DNA from: Bradyrhizobium sp.
GTDB taxonomy: Bacteria > Pseudomonadota > Alphaproteobacteria > Rhizobiales > Xanthobacteraceae
Direction of reading: 5' to 3'
Length of the DNA stretch: 64,000 bases
NCBI RefSeq assembly: GCF_004799445.1
Contig: NZ_SSNA01000027.1
Location: forward strand, 1-64,000
The notes under the pieces were generated by a model that worked only from the letters and a program-made list of their open reading frames with translations, had not been told where the DNA came from and ran no database searches. Shown piece after piece: positions 36,282 to 45,168 of the stretch. Numbering within the stretch: the stretch's first letter is position 1; each line of letters opens with the position of its first letter. The translations under genes were made by a program, and so were the position numbers.

Positions 36282-36749
36282 ATGGCGGGTACGGTCGAAC
36301 AGAAACTTGCGGCACAGGGCATCGTCTTGCATGAGCCGCCGAGCCCGGTGGCGAATTACGTCGGTTTCGTGCGCACCGGAAACCTGCTGTTCGTGTCCGG
36401 ACAGGTTTGCGTCAACCCGGATGGCAAGCTGATCGCCAAGGGCAAGCTGGGCGCCGGCGTCACCGTGGAGCAAGGTAGCGCCGCCGCGCGCGGTTGCGCC
36501 ATCAACCTCTTGGCGCAGATCAAGGCCGCGCTCGGCGACCTCGACAAGGTGGTTCGGGTGGTTCGCCTCGGCGGTTTTGTCAATTCCGCCCCGGATTTTC
36601 TCGATGGGCCGAAAGTGCTCAACGGCGCCTCCGATCTGATGGTCGCGGCCTTCGGTGACAAGGGCCGCCATGCCCGCACCACGGTCGGCGTCGCTTCGCT
36701 GCCGTCAGACGCGGCGGTCGAGGTCGAAGGGGTGTTCGAAGTCTCTTAG
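36282..36749 (+). CDS. RidA family protein (YjgF/UK114)
   Basis: RidA proteins hydrolyse reactive enamine/imine intermediates from PLP enzymes. The 155-aa protein has NLLFVSGQVCVNPDGKL, GCAINLLAQIKAALGDLDKVVRVVRLGGFVNS (family core) and HARTTVGVASLPSDAAVEVEG. It lacks the canonical catalytic Arg of RidA in the usual place (ARTTVGVASLP), so it belongs to the YjgF-like divergent subgroup. The ATG at 36282 follows ACGGGGACGAGAC. Confidence 0.88.
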   Translation: MAGTVEQKLAAQGIVLHEPPSPVANYVGFVRTGNLLFVSGQVCVNPDGKLIAKGKLGAGVTVEQGSAAARGCAINLLAQIKAALGDLDKVVRVVRLGGFVNSAPDFLDGPKVLNGASDLMVAAFGDKGRHARTTVGVASLPSDAAVEVEGVFEVS

Positions 36750-36764
36750 AGCGGAGCTGCGCGG

Positions 36765-37511
36765 GTGCGCGCACCCGACTGGCTGACGGCACGGCCGGTG
36801 GCCCATCGCGGCCTGCACGACCGCGCGCGCGGCATCATCGAGAACATGCCGGGCGCGGCGCTTGCCGCGATCGATGGCAATTTCGCCATCGAATGCGATA
36901 TCCAGCTCACCGCCGACGGCGAGGCCATGGTGCATCATGACGACGCGCTGGGCCGCCTCGCCGAAGGCTCCGGCGCCCTGCTCGGCTTGACCTCGCAAGC
37001 ACTCAAGGCGGTCACGTTCAGGGACACCCCGGAACGCATGATGTCGCTCGGCGATCTCTGTGCGCTGGTCGGAGGTCGCGTCCCGATCGTGATCGAGCTG
37101 AAGAGCCATTTTGACGGCGACCGCAAACTGGTGAGGCGGATGGCAGAGGTGCTCAGCACCTATGCCGGACTGGTGGCGGCCATGTCATTCGACCCGGATC
37201 AGGTGACGGCGCTGCGCGAGACGATGCCGGAGCTTCCCCGCGGCATTGTTGCCCAACGGCTCTACAGCGAAGCCGACTGGCCGGAGGCCACAATGGCGCA
37301 GCGGAACGGCATGCTGCATCTGAAGCACGCGTTCCACACAAGGCCGCATTTCGTGGCTTATTGGGTGAATGATTTGCCAGCGCCGGCGCCCTGGATCGCG
37401 CGCCACGTTTTCGGCCTGCCGCTCCTGACCTGGACGGTGCGGACACCGCAGCAGCGCGAGCGCGCCGTCCGCTACGCCGATCAGATGATCTTTGAAGATT
37501 TCCGGCCGTAA
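36765..37511 (+). CDS. glycerophosphodiester phosphodiesterase family protein
   Basis: The 248-aa TIM-barrel enzyme begins with a GTG, 15 bp after the RidA stop. It has the GDPD opening VAHRGLHDRARGIIENM, the strand IECDIQLTADGEAMVHHDDALGR (Glu/Asp/His catalytic set) and IVIELKSHF. It hydrolyses glycerophosphodiesters to glycerol-3-phosphate. There is no signal peptide, so it acts in the cytosol. It is cotranscribed with RidA. Confidence 0.88.
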   Translation: MRAPDWLTARPVAHRGLHDRARGIIENMPGAALAAIDGNFAIECDIQLTADGEAMVHHDDALGRLAEGSGALLGLTSQALKAVTFRDTPERMMSLGDLCALVGGRVPIVIELKSHFDGDRKLVRRMAEVLSTYAGLVAAMSFDPDQVTALRETMPELPRGIVAQRLYSEADWPEATMAQRNGMLHLKHAFHTRPHFVAYWVNDLPAPAPWIARHVFGLPLLTWTVRTPQQRERAVRYADQMIFEDFRP

Positions 37512-37644
37512 GATCCCCCGGCGTCAAGCCCTTCAAATCGGCGGAACCCGCGCCCTTGAAGTCGAAAGCGCAATGCCCGATCTTTGGTAGCATGGTCACC
37601 ATCTGCGATGGCTGATCGTGGCGCGTGACCGGTTCAAATCATCG

Positions 37645-38901
37645 ATGGATTCATCCGAAATAACCCTCGAAGCCGTGTCGTCCATCAGCCAGATCCCGGC
37701 TGAGGATTGGGATGCCTGTGCCAATCCGCATCCAGATCCCGGCAGCCTCGATGGCCTGGACACATTGGCCTTGCCTGGCTCCCCCAGCGACTCCTGCACT
37801 GGCTTAAAGCCACCCTATAACCCCTTTGTTTCGCATGCCTTTTTCTCGGCCCTGGAGGCGTCCGGGTCGGCCTGCGCGCGGACCGGCTGGGGACCACGCC
37901 ATTTGCTCGCCCGGCGCGAAGGCGTGATCGCCGGAATCGTGCCCTGCTACCTCAAATCGCACTCGCAGGGCGAATACGTGTTCGATCGCGGCTGGGCCGA
38001 CGCCTATGAGCGCGCCGGCGGGCGCTATTACCCGAAGTTGCAGGCCTCGGTTCCCTTTACACCGGCAACCGGCCCTCGCCTGCTGATCCGCGAAGGCGTC
38101 GACAAGGATGAAATCGCAACCGCCCTGGCAAGCGGCCTGGTCGCACTGTGCGAGGCGACCAATGCCTCGTCGGCTCACGTCACCTTTGCGCGCGAGGCGG
38201 AATGGAAATTCCTGGCCCAATTCGGATTCCTGCAGCGGACCGACCAGCAGTTCCACTGGCACAACCAGGATTACCGGAGTTTTGACGATTTCCTCGCCAC
38301 CCTCAATTCGCGCCATCGCAAGGCGATCAAGCGGGAACGGCGCGACGCCTTGGCCAACGGCATCACAATCCACGCGCTCAACGGCGGCGACATCACCGAG
38401 GACGCCTGGGACGCGTTCTTTGCCTTCTACATGGAGACCGGTTCGCGCAAATGGGGCCGGCCCTACCTGACCCGCGCCTTCTTCTCGCTGATCGGCGAGA
38501 CCATGGCCAATGACGTGCTGCTGATCATGGCGAGGCGCAACAACCGCTGGATCGCCGGCGCCATCAATTTCATCGGTTCCGACACGCTGTTCGGCCGCAA
38601 CTGGGGCGCGATCGAGCACCATCCCTTCCTGCATTTCGAGGTCTGTTACTATCAGGCGATCGATTTCGCGATTTCGCGCGGCCTGAAAATCGTCGAGGCC
38701 GGCGCCCAGGGCGAACACAAGATCGCCCGCGGATACTTGCCGCAAACCACTTATTCGGCGCATTACATCGCCGATCCCGGCCTGCGCCGCGCGATCGAGG
38801 AGTATCTGCGGCGTGAACGCGCCTATGTGGCGGAGGCCGCGCGCGAACTCACCGAAGCCGCACCGTTTCGCAAGAACGCCGACGAGCCAGCCAGCGAGTA
38901 G
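37645..38901 (+). CDS. GNAT/FemAB-like acyltransferase (DUF482)
   Basis: The 418-aa protein has the DUF482 family features: NPFVSHAFFSALEASGSA, YVFDRGWADAYERAGGRYYPKLQ, VPFTPATGPRLL, LNSRHRKAIKRERRDAL, YMETGSRKWGRPYLTRAFF and GAQGEHKIARGYLP. The group has a tandem GNAT fold, proposed to act in peptidoglycan or amino acid acylation. The ATG at 37645 was chosen; GTG at 37618 would add nine residues. The HIT gene begins 20 bp later. Confidence 0.85.
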   Translation: MDSSEITLEAVSSISQIPAEDWDACANPHPDPGSLDGLDTLALPGSPSDSCTGLKPPYNPFVSHAFFSALEASGSACARTGWGPRHLLARREGVIAGIVPCYLKSHSQGEYVFDRGWADAYERAGGRYYPKLQASVPFTPATGPRLLIREGVDKDEIATALASGLVALCEATNASSAHVTFAREAEWKFLAQFGFLQRTDQQFHWHNQDYRSFDDFLATLNSRHRKAIKRERRDALANGITIHALNGGDITEDAWDAFFAFYMETGSRKWGRPYLTRAFFSLIGETMANDVLLIMARRNNRWIAGAINFIGSDTLFGRNWGAIEHHPFLHFEVCYYQAIDFAISRGLKIVEAGAQGEHKIARGYLPQTTYSAHYIADPGLRRAIEEYLRRERAYVAEAARELTEAAPFRKNADEPASE

Positions 38902-38921
38902 AACCAGATTCAGGAGCCGCC

Positions 38922-39344
38922 ATGCCCGCCTATGACGCCAACAACCCCTTCGCCAAGATCCTGCGCGGCGAATTCCCTTGCTATAAGGTGTATGAGGACG
39001 ACCACACGCTGGCGTTTCTCGACATCATGCCGCGTTGTCCCGGACATACGCTGGTGATCCCGAAAGCGCCGGCACGGAACATCCTCGATATTGCGGCGGA
39101 AGATTTCGCCCATGTCGCGCGCACCTCCCACAGAATCGCGCGCGCCGCGATGACCGCGTTTGCGGCCGATGGCCTCACCGTGCAGCAATTCAGCGAACAT
39201 GCCGGCGGCCAGGTGGTGTTTCACCTGCACATGCACGTGATGCCGCGCCACGATGGCGTGGCGCTATTGCCGCCGGCGAGCCGCAAGGAAGACGCCAAGG
39301 TGCTGGAGGAGAATGCGGCGAAGCTGGCGGCGGCGCTGAAGTAA
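38922..39344 (+). CDS. HIT family nucleotide-binding protein
   Basis: The 140-aa HIT-fold protein reads NPFAKILRGEFPCYKVYEDD, LAFLDIMPRCPGHTLVIPK and ends its core with HLHMHVMPRHDG, the HxHxHxx triad of nucleotide hydrolases/transferases of the HINT type. GCAGGAGCCGCC before the ATG contains AGGAG. Dinucleoside or AMP-N substrate specificity is not readable. Confidence 0.92.
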   Translation: MPAYDANNPFAKILRGEFPCYKVYEDDHTLAFLDIMPRCPGHTLVIPKAPARNILDIAAEDFAHVARTSHRIARAAMTAFAADGLTVQQFSEHAGGQVVFHLHMHVMPRHDGVALLPPASRKEDAKVLEENAAKLAAALK

Positions 39345-39392
39345 AATCGTCCGCGCGCTTCCTTACCAATGCTGCGCTATCCAACCACATTC

Positions 39393-39491
39393 GTCATTCC
39401 GGGATGCGCCTCTTGGCGCAGGCCCGGAATCCATACTCCCGATAGTGGTTATGGATTCCGGGCTCGCGACTTCGTCGCGCCCCGGAATGAC
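39393..39491. repeat. dispersed palindromic intergenic repeat
   Basis: The element starts GTCATTCCGGG and ends CCCGGAATGAC, exact inverse ends, with GGCCCGGAATCC and GGATTCCGGGC as inner inverse arms. It sits between two convergent genes. Confidence 0.7.
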
Positions 39492-39498
39492 AGAAACA

Positions 39499-39990
39499 CT
39501 ATTCTCCCTCCGAATCCCCTCGCTTCTGCGCCGCCAGCGGCGAGAATTCGCAGCGGTCGGGCTTGAGATCGAGCAACGGCGTTTGGTCGAGGCAATCGAG
39601 CCCTCGCACCAGCACGGTCGAGCCCTCGATGCCGACCAGCTTGACGATCGACGTGCCGATCGGATTCGGCCGCACCGGCGAGCGCAGCGAGAACGTGCCG
39701 CGGGTCGACTTGTTGTTCTTCGGGCTTTGCAGCACGAGATTGCGCGGCGATTGATGCAGCCAGTAGATCACTTCGAGATTTGAGTAGAAATCGACGCCCT
39801 TCAGCGCCGGCACCCATGGCTCGAAAATCTCGAGCCGGCAGACCGGACCGTCATGGCTTCCTTGCCTCGGCGTATCCTCGCGCGAGGTCCAGGGCGTGCG
39901 GATGCGGCCGATGAAGACGAGGCCGGCGTCGCGGGCCGGCGGCATCTCGACGGCGAGTTCGCCCTCCCGAATTTCTCTCTCTCCAACCAT
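39499..39990 (-). CDS. trmO: tRNA (N6-threonylcarbamoyladenosine(37)-N6)-methyltransferase
   Basis: TrmO (TsaA/YaeB/VirR family) methylates t6A37 of certain tRNAs using SAM. The 163-aa protein has FIGRIRTPWTSREDTPRQG, CRLEIFEPWVPALKGVDFYSNLEVIYW (family pattern), STRGTFSLRSPVRPNPIGTSIVKL and LDCLDQTPLLDLKPD. It is the single-domain beta-barrel form, shorter than E. coli TrmO. The ATG at 39990 follows the Bug-receptor gene by 3 bp, so the two may be cotranscribed. Confidence 0.87.
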   Translation of the reverse strand: MVGEREIREGELAVEMPPARDAGLVFIGRIRTPWTSREDTPRQGSHDGPVCRLEIFEPWVPALKGVDFYSNLEVIYWLHQSPRNLVLQSPKNNKSTRGTFSLRSPVRPNPIGTSIVKLVGIEGSTVLVRGLDCLDQTPLLDLKPDRCEFSPLAAQKRGDSEGE

Positions 39991-39993
39991 GCT

Positions 39994-40980
39994 TCAATCC
40001 AATGAAATGTGCCGCGTCTTGATTACATCGGCCCACCGCGCTCGGTCGGCATCGATGAATTCCGTGATGGCAGCCCTGCTGCGCGGTCGTAGCACCGAAT
40101 AGCCGATCTTCTCCAGTGAGGCGCGGAACGCGTCGTTGTTCATTGCCCGGTCGAGGCTGGCCTCCAGGATTTGCGCCACGCTATCCGGCACCTTGGCGGG
40201 CGCCACGACGCCGAACCAGACGCTGACGAGGTAATCTGGATAGCCGCTCTCGGCAATGGTCGGAATATCAGGAAGATCGGAATTCCTGCGCGCCGAACTG
40301 ACGCCCAGCGCCCGCAGCATTCCGGATCGCACCGGCGGGAGCGCCGTTCCCAGCGAGTCAAACATGAGCTGGATGTTACCCGCCAGGAGGTCGGTCAGCG
40401 CCGGCCCGGCACCTTTATAGGGCACATGGGTCATCTCGATGCCGGCCATTTGCCTGAACATCTCACCGGCAAGGTGAATGGTACCTCCCGTCCCAGCCGA
40501 GCCGAACGAGAGCTTGCCGGGATTTTGCTTGGCGTAGGCGACAAATTCCGCCACCGTCCTTGCCGGCACGGAGGGGTGGACTTCCATCACCACCGGCACC
40601 TCGGTGATCAGCGCCAGCACGCGAAAATCCCGAACCGGATCGTAGGACAGTTTCTTGTACAGCAACGGATTTTGCACGATCATCGAACCGGCCACGATCA
40701 AGAGGGTGTGACCGTCGGCGTCGGCGCGCGCCACCGTTTCGGCGCCGATCGCGCCCTGGGCCCCCGGCTTGTTCTCGACAAAAGCCGCCTGCCCGAGATC
40801 CCGGCCAAGAAAGTCAGCCACCAGCCGGCCGAGAACATCGGTCGGACCGCCCGCGGCATAGGGAACCACAACCCTGATCGAACGCGCCGGAAATTCGGCG
40901 GCGTTGCTGCTTGCCGTGGCGGCAAGCGCCGTGACGCTGACAAGCCAGGCGATCAAGGCCGACCTTGCGGGCAATTTCAT
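39994..40980 (-). CDS. tripartite tricarboxylate transporter substrate-binding protein (Bug/TctC)
   Basis: This periplasmic binding protein of the Bug family is common in soil and rhizosphere bacteria. From the ATG at 40980 there is a signal peptide (SALIAWLVSVTALAATASSNA). The mature part has FPARSIRVVVPYAAGGPTDVLGR, VENKPGAQGAIGAETVA and ATG.GTIHLAGEMFRQMAG. No TctA/TctB membrane genes are adjacent, so it is an orphan receptor. The ligand is likely a carboxylate but unknown. Confidence 0.88.
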   Translation of the reverse strand: MKLPARSALIAWLVSVTALAATASSNAAEFPARSIRVVVPYAAGGPTDVLGRLVADFLGRDLGQAAFVENKPGAQGAIGAETVARADADGHTLLIVAGSMIVQNPLLYKKLSYDPVRDFRVLALITEVPVVMEVHPSVPARTVAEFVAYAKQNPGKLSFGSAGTGGTIHLAGEMFRQMAGIEMTHVPYKGAGPALTDLLAGNIQLMFDSLGTALPPVRSGMLRALGVSSARRNSDLPDIPTIAESGYPDYLVSVWFGVVAPAKVPDSVAQILEASLDRAMNNDAFRASLEKIGYSVLRPRSRAAITEFIDADRARWADVIKTRHISLD

Positions 40981-41109
40981 GCCGTTTCCCCCATGGCGCG
41001 TTTTTTCACACAGTACCGGAATGCGGATTGGCTGCAATTCGTCAAACCGCCCGTGGCGATGCGCTTGTCAGCCGAGCCACCCGCCTAAGACGACCTTTGT
41101 CATGCGCCG

Positions 41110-42114
41110 TCACCCCCTGACATTCATGTTTCGCAACACCAGACAGGCGCCGCCGGCGCGCCGGATGCGGTTGCAAAGATCGTCGGCGGCGGGGCGTGTG
41201 TCGGCGCCGATCCGCACCTGATAGAACGTGCGGGTACCCCGGCTGCGGAACAACGAACTGAGCAGGCTTGGATCCTGGTCGCCGATCACGGCGCGCAACC
41301 GCGTCATCGCGCGTGAATACATTGCCAGCGCGCGGTCGCGGTTGAAGCCGGCCGCGAGCTGCACGCCCCACGGCCGGTCGGCACCAAGCTCTATATGTTG
41401 TTCGAGCTCGGTGACAAACGGATTGGGCGCGTGCTTGAGCAGCGCCATCATCTCACGGCAACCGGCATTCGGCGCGCGATCGGGCACCCTGCCATTCTTG
41501 CCGGTGGCCGCCCATTGGTCGATCGTGGTGCCGGTAATGGCAACGACGTAATTGCGTGTCTCCTGCGGCATCGCGCCGGTGCCCGCGAGCCATTCCTGCG
41601 CTCGCCGCGGTCCGGCATTGTAGGCGGCCGCGGCCAGCCCGAGATTGCCGAACTGGTTGCGCAATTCGCTGAGGAATTCGGCGGATTTCGGCAGCGCCTG
41701 CACCGGATCGAACGGATCGAGCAAACGACGCTCGCTCGCGGTGCCCGGCATGAATTGGGCGATGCCTTGGGCGCGCTGGCCGAGGCGCGTGAGGGGACCC
41801 ACGGCATCGGACTGGAAACGGCTCTCCTGCCAGATCACGCGCGCGAAGAACTCAAGCGGCAAGTCGTTGGCCTTCGCCGCCGCCTCGATCATCAGGCACA
41901 CGGCCTCCCTTGTATCGGCCTCCCGCGCGGCCGCCGCCGGCTTCTGTATGGTACCCTTGCTTGTATCGTTGGGGGTAGCGAGCTCTTCCACGCTCGGCGT
42001 CGCGATCCCAACGCCGGTTTGCCCCGGCGCCGCCTCCTCCGCGGCCGCCACCGGCGAGATGAGCGTCACGACCGCAGCGCAAAGTGCTGCACGCGCTGCC
42101 TTGGGCATTTGCAT
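41110..42114 (-). CDS. exported lytic transglycosylase (SLT family)
   Basis: The 334-aa protein has a signal peptide (KAARAALCAAVVTLISPVAA). The SLT domain (residues ~80-190) has ARVIWQESRFQSDAVG with the catalytic Glu, GIAQFMPGTASER and AAAYNAGPRRAQEWL. The C-terminal ~80 residues (FYQVRIGADTRPAADDLCNRIRRAGGACLVL) form a SPOR-like fold with a Cys pair. It cleaves peptidoglycan in the periplasm. It is divergent from the GrdB-like gene. Confidence 0.88.
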   Translation of the reverse strand: MQMPKAARAALCAAVVTLISPVAAAEEAAPGQTGVGIATPSVEELATPNDTSKGTIQKPAAAAREADTREAVCLMIEAAAKANDLPLEFFARVIWQESRFQSDAVGPLTRLGQRAQGIAQFMPGTASERRLLDPFDPVQALPKSAEFLSELRNQFGNLGLAAAAYNAGPRRAQEWLAGTGAMPQETRNYVVAITGTTIDQWAATGKNGRVPDRAPNAGCREMMALLKHAPNPFVTELEQHIELGADRPWGVQLAAGFNRDRALAMYSRAMTRLRAVIGDQDPSLLSSLFRSRGTRTFYQVRIGADTRPAADDLCNRIRRAGGACLVLRNMNVRG

Positions 42115-42207
42115 GGCGGTTCTGTCCTCGGCTAGACCGTGCTTGACACGGGGAACCGGCAGCCTAGCTATTTTGCAATGATGGCACGTCTATGGGAACG
42201 TGAGGAT

Positions 42208-43143
42208 ATGACGGCAGCTTCGGACGACCAGCTTGGCTTTGCGCCTGAGGACGACGCGCCGATTCCGTATATGGCGCGGACCCGGGAATATTACGCGGCG
42301 ATCGGCTATACCACGCCCTATCGCTGGGCCCATTATATCGATGCGCCGTTCCAGCCTCTGCGCAAGCCGCTGGCCCAATCCCGCATCGCCATCGTCACGA
42401 CGGCGGCACCCTTCGATCCCGCCAAGGGCGATCAAGGTCCCGGCGCCAAATACAATGGCGGCGCCAAATTCTATTCGGTCTACGACGGCGATACCTCGAA
42501 GCCGCACGATTTGCGGATTTCGCACATCGCCTATGACCGTGTGCACACTTCGGCCGACGACAGCGGCACCTGGTTTCCGCTGCCGCAATTGCGGCGACTT
42601 GAGCGCGAGCGACGGATCGGCGAAGTCGCGCCGCGTTTCTTCGGCGCACCGACCAACCGCAGCCATCGCGTCACGATCGAAACCGATGCGCCCGAAATTC
42701 TCTCCCGCTGCCAAGCCGACAAGGTCGACGCCGCGGTGCTGGTGCCGAACTGCCCGGTCTGCCACCAGACCGTCAGCCTGGTCGCCCGGCATCTGGAGGC
42801 CAACGGCATTTCCACGGTCGTGATGGGCTGCGCCAAAGACATCGTCGAGCATGCCGCGGTGCCGCGGTTTCTGTTTTCGGATTTTCCGCTCGGCAATTCC
42901 GCCGGCAAGCCGCAGGATGTGGGCTCGCAGGCATTTACCCTTGAGCTCGCGCTGCGGCTGCTGGAAGCCGCGCCGGCGGCGCAAACCACGGTGCAATCGC
43001 CGTTGCGCTGGCGTGCGGATGCCGCCTGGAAGCGCGATTATAACAATGTTGCGGCCCTGAGCGCCGAGGAGCTGGCGCGGCGACGGCGCGAGTTCGACGC
43101 GCAGAAGGAAATCGCGCGCGGCCTGCGCGAAACTGCGGCCTAA
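42208..43143 (+). CDS. GrdB/PrdB-like reductase family protein (Cys form)
   Basis: The protein resembles the glycine/sarcosine/betaine and D-proline reductase selenoprotein B family of anaerobes: HIAYDRVHTSADDSGTWFPLPQL, GAPTNRSHRVTI, DAAVLVPNCPVCHQTVSLVARHLEANGISTVVMGCAKDIVEH (family core) and RFLFSDFPLGNSAGKP. The active-site selenocysteine of the clostridial enzyme (UxxC) is Cys here (NCPVCHQ). The ATG at 42208 is supported by GTGAGGAT; ATGs at 42178 and 42181 are alternatives. About 311 aa. No GrdA or thioredoxin gene is adjacent, so the reaction in this aerobe is unknown. Confidence 0.75.
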   Translation: MTAASDDQLGFAPEDDAPIPYMARTREYYAAIGYTTPYRWAHYIDAPFQPLRKPLAQSRIAIVTTAAPFDPAKGDQGPGAKYNGGAKFYSVYDGDTSKPHDLRISHIAYDRVHTSADDSGTWFPLPQLRRLERERRIGEVAPRFFGAPTNRSHRVTIETDAPEILSRCQADKVDAAVLVPNCPVCHQTVSLVARHLEANGISTVVMGCAKDIVEHAAVPRFLFSDFPLGNSAGKPQDVGSQAFTLELALRLLEAAPAAQTTVQSPLRWRADAAWKRDYNNVAALSAEELARRRREFDAQKEIARGLRETAA

Positions 43144-43297
43144 GGCCCCCCGATCGTCCAAAACCCCGTCAATTTCGGCTCTCCCGGACCAATATCGGTT
43201 TACGTTAACGGCGCTTTTTGCCCTCTTTTTGCCCTCTGCGGGCTTCCGCAGGCAGCAAAGCCGCGTAAAAGTCTGCCTCTTTATTGGGAGTTTTTCG

Positions 43298-43654
43298 ATG
43301 CCGGACCGACGCCAGAGCCCGCGCGACAAGGTTATTTATGGCGGGGTCGCCGAGATCGGCGAGCATGGCGCATCCAGAGACTGCGTCGTGCGCAACATCT
43401 CCGAAAACGGCGCCCATCTGGAATTCAGCAACGACGTCAGGCTCCCGAAAGAGCAGATCCTGCTGACCATCGCACGCAAGGGCCGCTCCGTCCTCGCCAG
43501 GATCATCTGGTGGCGCGACAATTTCGTCGGCGTCGCGTTCAATTCGGAATCTTCCTCCGAACTGCCCGGCTCCGACCTTGCGGAACGGCTGCGCAAGAGT
43601 GAAAAGAAAAAACGCCAGCTGCAGCGCCGCATCAAACAGCTCCTGGAAGGCTGA
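43298..43654 (+). CDS. PilZ-domain protein
   Basis: The 118-aa protein starts MPDRRQSPRDKVIYGG with the c-di-GMP-binding RxxxR (RRQSPR), then RNISENGAHLEFS matching the [D/N]xSxxG motif. It is mostly a single PilZ barrel plus a Lys/Arg-rich C-terminal helix (RLRKSEKKKRQLQRRI). It likely senses cyclic di-GMP of the kind made by PleD. TTGGGAGTTTTTCG precedes the ATG. Confidence 0.87.
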   Translation: MPDRRQSPRDKVIYGGVAEIGEHGASRDCVVRNISENGAHLEFSNDVRLPKEQILLTIARKGRSVLARIIWWRDNFVGVAFNSESSSELPGSDLAERLRKSEKKKRQLQRRIKQLLEG

Positions 43655-43750
43655 GCGCCGCTATACGCCAGTCCAGCGCAAGCGGCTCTTGTCGAGCTGA
43701 TCTGCCATGCCCATAATCGCCCGTCTTCGAACAGGAAGCTCGGGAAAACC

Positions 43751-44953
43751 ATGCGTGCATTCTCACTGATCTTGTTCGCCGCGCTGACCTGCTTCGTCAG
43801 CGAGACCGTGTCGGCGCAGACCGCGGACCGCACCATCGACGAGATCAAGACCGAGACGCTCGCGCGTGCCCAGACCGGGGCCTATCCGGTGTTGGGCATC
43901 CAGCCCGTTGACGCCAGCGATGCCCTCGGCCGCATCCGCACCCGAGATCCCGACGAATGGGCCGCGGCCTGGAGCGCCGTCGCCGACGGCTACATGGCAA
44001 AAGCGAAGGCGGCGAGCGATCCGAAGGAGGCTGACGCGAACTTCGTCCGCGCTTGGCGGCTTTATTATTTCGGCCAATGGCCGGCGCCGACTTCCGCCGG
44101 CAAGCAGGCTGCGTATCAGCGGACCATCGATGCCTATCTGCAGCATGCCCGGTTTTTCGATCCGCCGCTCGAAGTCGTGCGCATTCCCTTTGAAGGCAAG
44201 GAAATCGTCGGCTACCTGCGGCTGCCTGCCAATGCCAAGCGCCCGGTGCCGCTGGTATTGGCCATTTCGGGCCTGGACAGCCGCAAGGAAACCGTCGCCG
44301 AAACCTATGCGGCGGCGCTTTCCGAAGGCATCGGGTTCTTCGCGGTCGACAGTCCCGGCACCGGGCAGGCGCCGCGCAAGGCGGACGAGACCTCCGATCA
44401 GACGTATTCGCGCGTGCTCGATTATCTCGCGACACGGCCGGAGATCGACAAGAATCGCATCCTCGTGCACGGCCAGAGCTTCGGCGCGTACTGGGCCGCG
44501 AAGCTGGCGCACACCGAGGCCAAACGCCTAGCGGGCGCCGTTACCCAATCCCCGCCGATCCACCGCACCTTCCAGCCGGATTTCTTTCGAAGCCGGATGT
44601 ACACCCGCGAATATCTGTTCGACCTGCTTCCGGCCAGTCTGTTCGTGTACGGTCTGAAATCGGCCGACGAGCTGATCGCATTCCTGCCCAAAATGTCCCT
44701 GCAGGCGCAGGACTTGCTCGGCAAGCCGACCGCGCCGATCCTGGTGGTCGGTGGAACGCGGGATACACAAGTGCCCATTGACGATCTCGAACTGCTCATC
44801 AACAGCGGCAGCGGGCCGCGCGAGGCCTGGATCAATCCGGCTGGCGGGCATATGGGCCGCACCGCCGGTACGTGGCCGGATCCGGTGATCTTTCGCCAGG
44901 TCATTCTGCCCTGGGAAGTGCGGCGTCTGAACCAGAAGCCTGACGCGCCATAG
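43751..44953 (+). CDS. exported alpha/beta hydrolase (FrsA-like)
   Basis: The 400-aa protein has a signal peptide (MRAFSLILFAALTCFVSE..., cleavage near VSAQ). The hydrolase core has the strand VPLVLAISGLDSRKET, the nucleophile elbow VHGQSFGAYWAAK (G-x-S-x-G), PTAPILVVGGTRDTQVP with catalytic Asp and a late GGHMGRT His. The N-terminal ~130 residues resemble the helical cap of the DUF1100/FrsA group. It lies upstream of the TRAP genes and may act on an ester related to their ligand, which is inference. Confidence 0.82.
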   Translation: MRAFSLILFAALTCFVSETVSAQTADRTIDEIKTETLARAQTGAYPVLGIQPVDASDALGRIRTRDPDEWAAAWSAVADGYMAKAKAASDPKEADANFVRAWRLYYFGQWPAPTSAGKQAAYQRTIDAYLQHARFFDPPLEVVRIPFEGKEIVGYLRLPANAKRPVPLVLAISGLDSRKETVAETYAAALSEGIGFFAVDSPGTGQAPRKADETSDQTYSRVLDYLATRPEIDKNRILVHGQSFGAYWAAKLAHTEAKRLAGAVTQSPPIHRTFQPDFFRSRMYTREYLFDLLPASLFVYGLKSADELIAFLPKMSLQAQDLLGKPTAPILVVGGTRDTQVPIDDLELLINSGSGPREAWINPAGGHMGRTAGTWPDPVIFRQVILPWEVRRLNQKPDAP

Positions 44954-45168
44954 ACCGAACCGACCGTCCTGCCGCGGCAATACGCGACCGATGGCAGTGC
45001 CACACCGGCGTCCATTCGTGATCAAGTTGCGGCGCCTAGGTTACCGCAGCGGACGACCGCCCAACATCCCTCTGGCCACGCGACCGCTATGCTATAAGCT
45101 TGCGGCCGGATTGGCCGGCCTGCCCGGCCGCCGGACGGCAACAAAAAAAGACCCTTGGAGGAATCCCC

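Noticed and set aside
42760..42780. Selenocysteine in the GrdB-like protein
   Set aside because: The active-site codons are TGC (Asn-Cys-Pro-Val-Cys), with no in-frame TGA.
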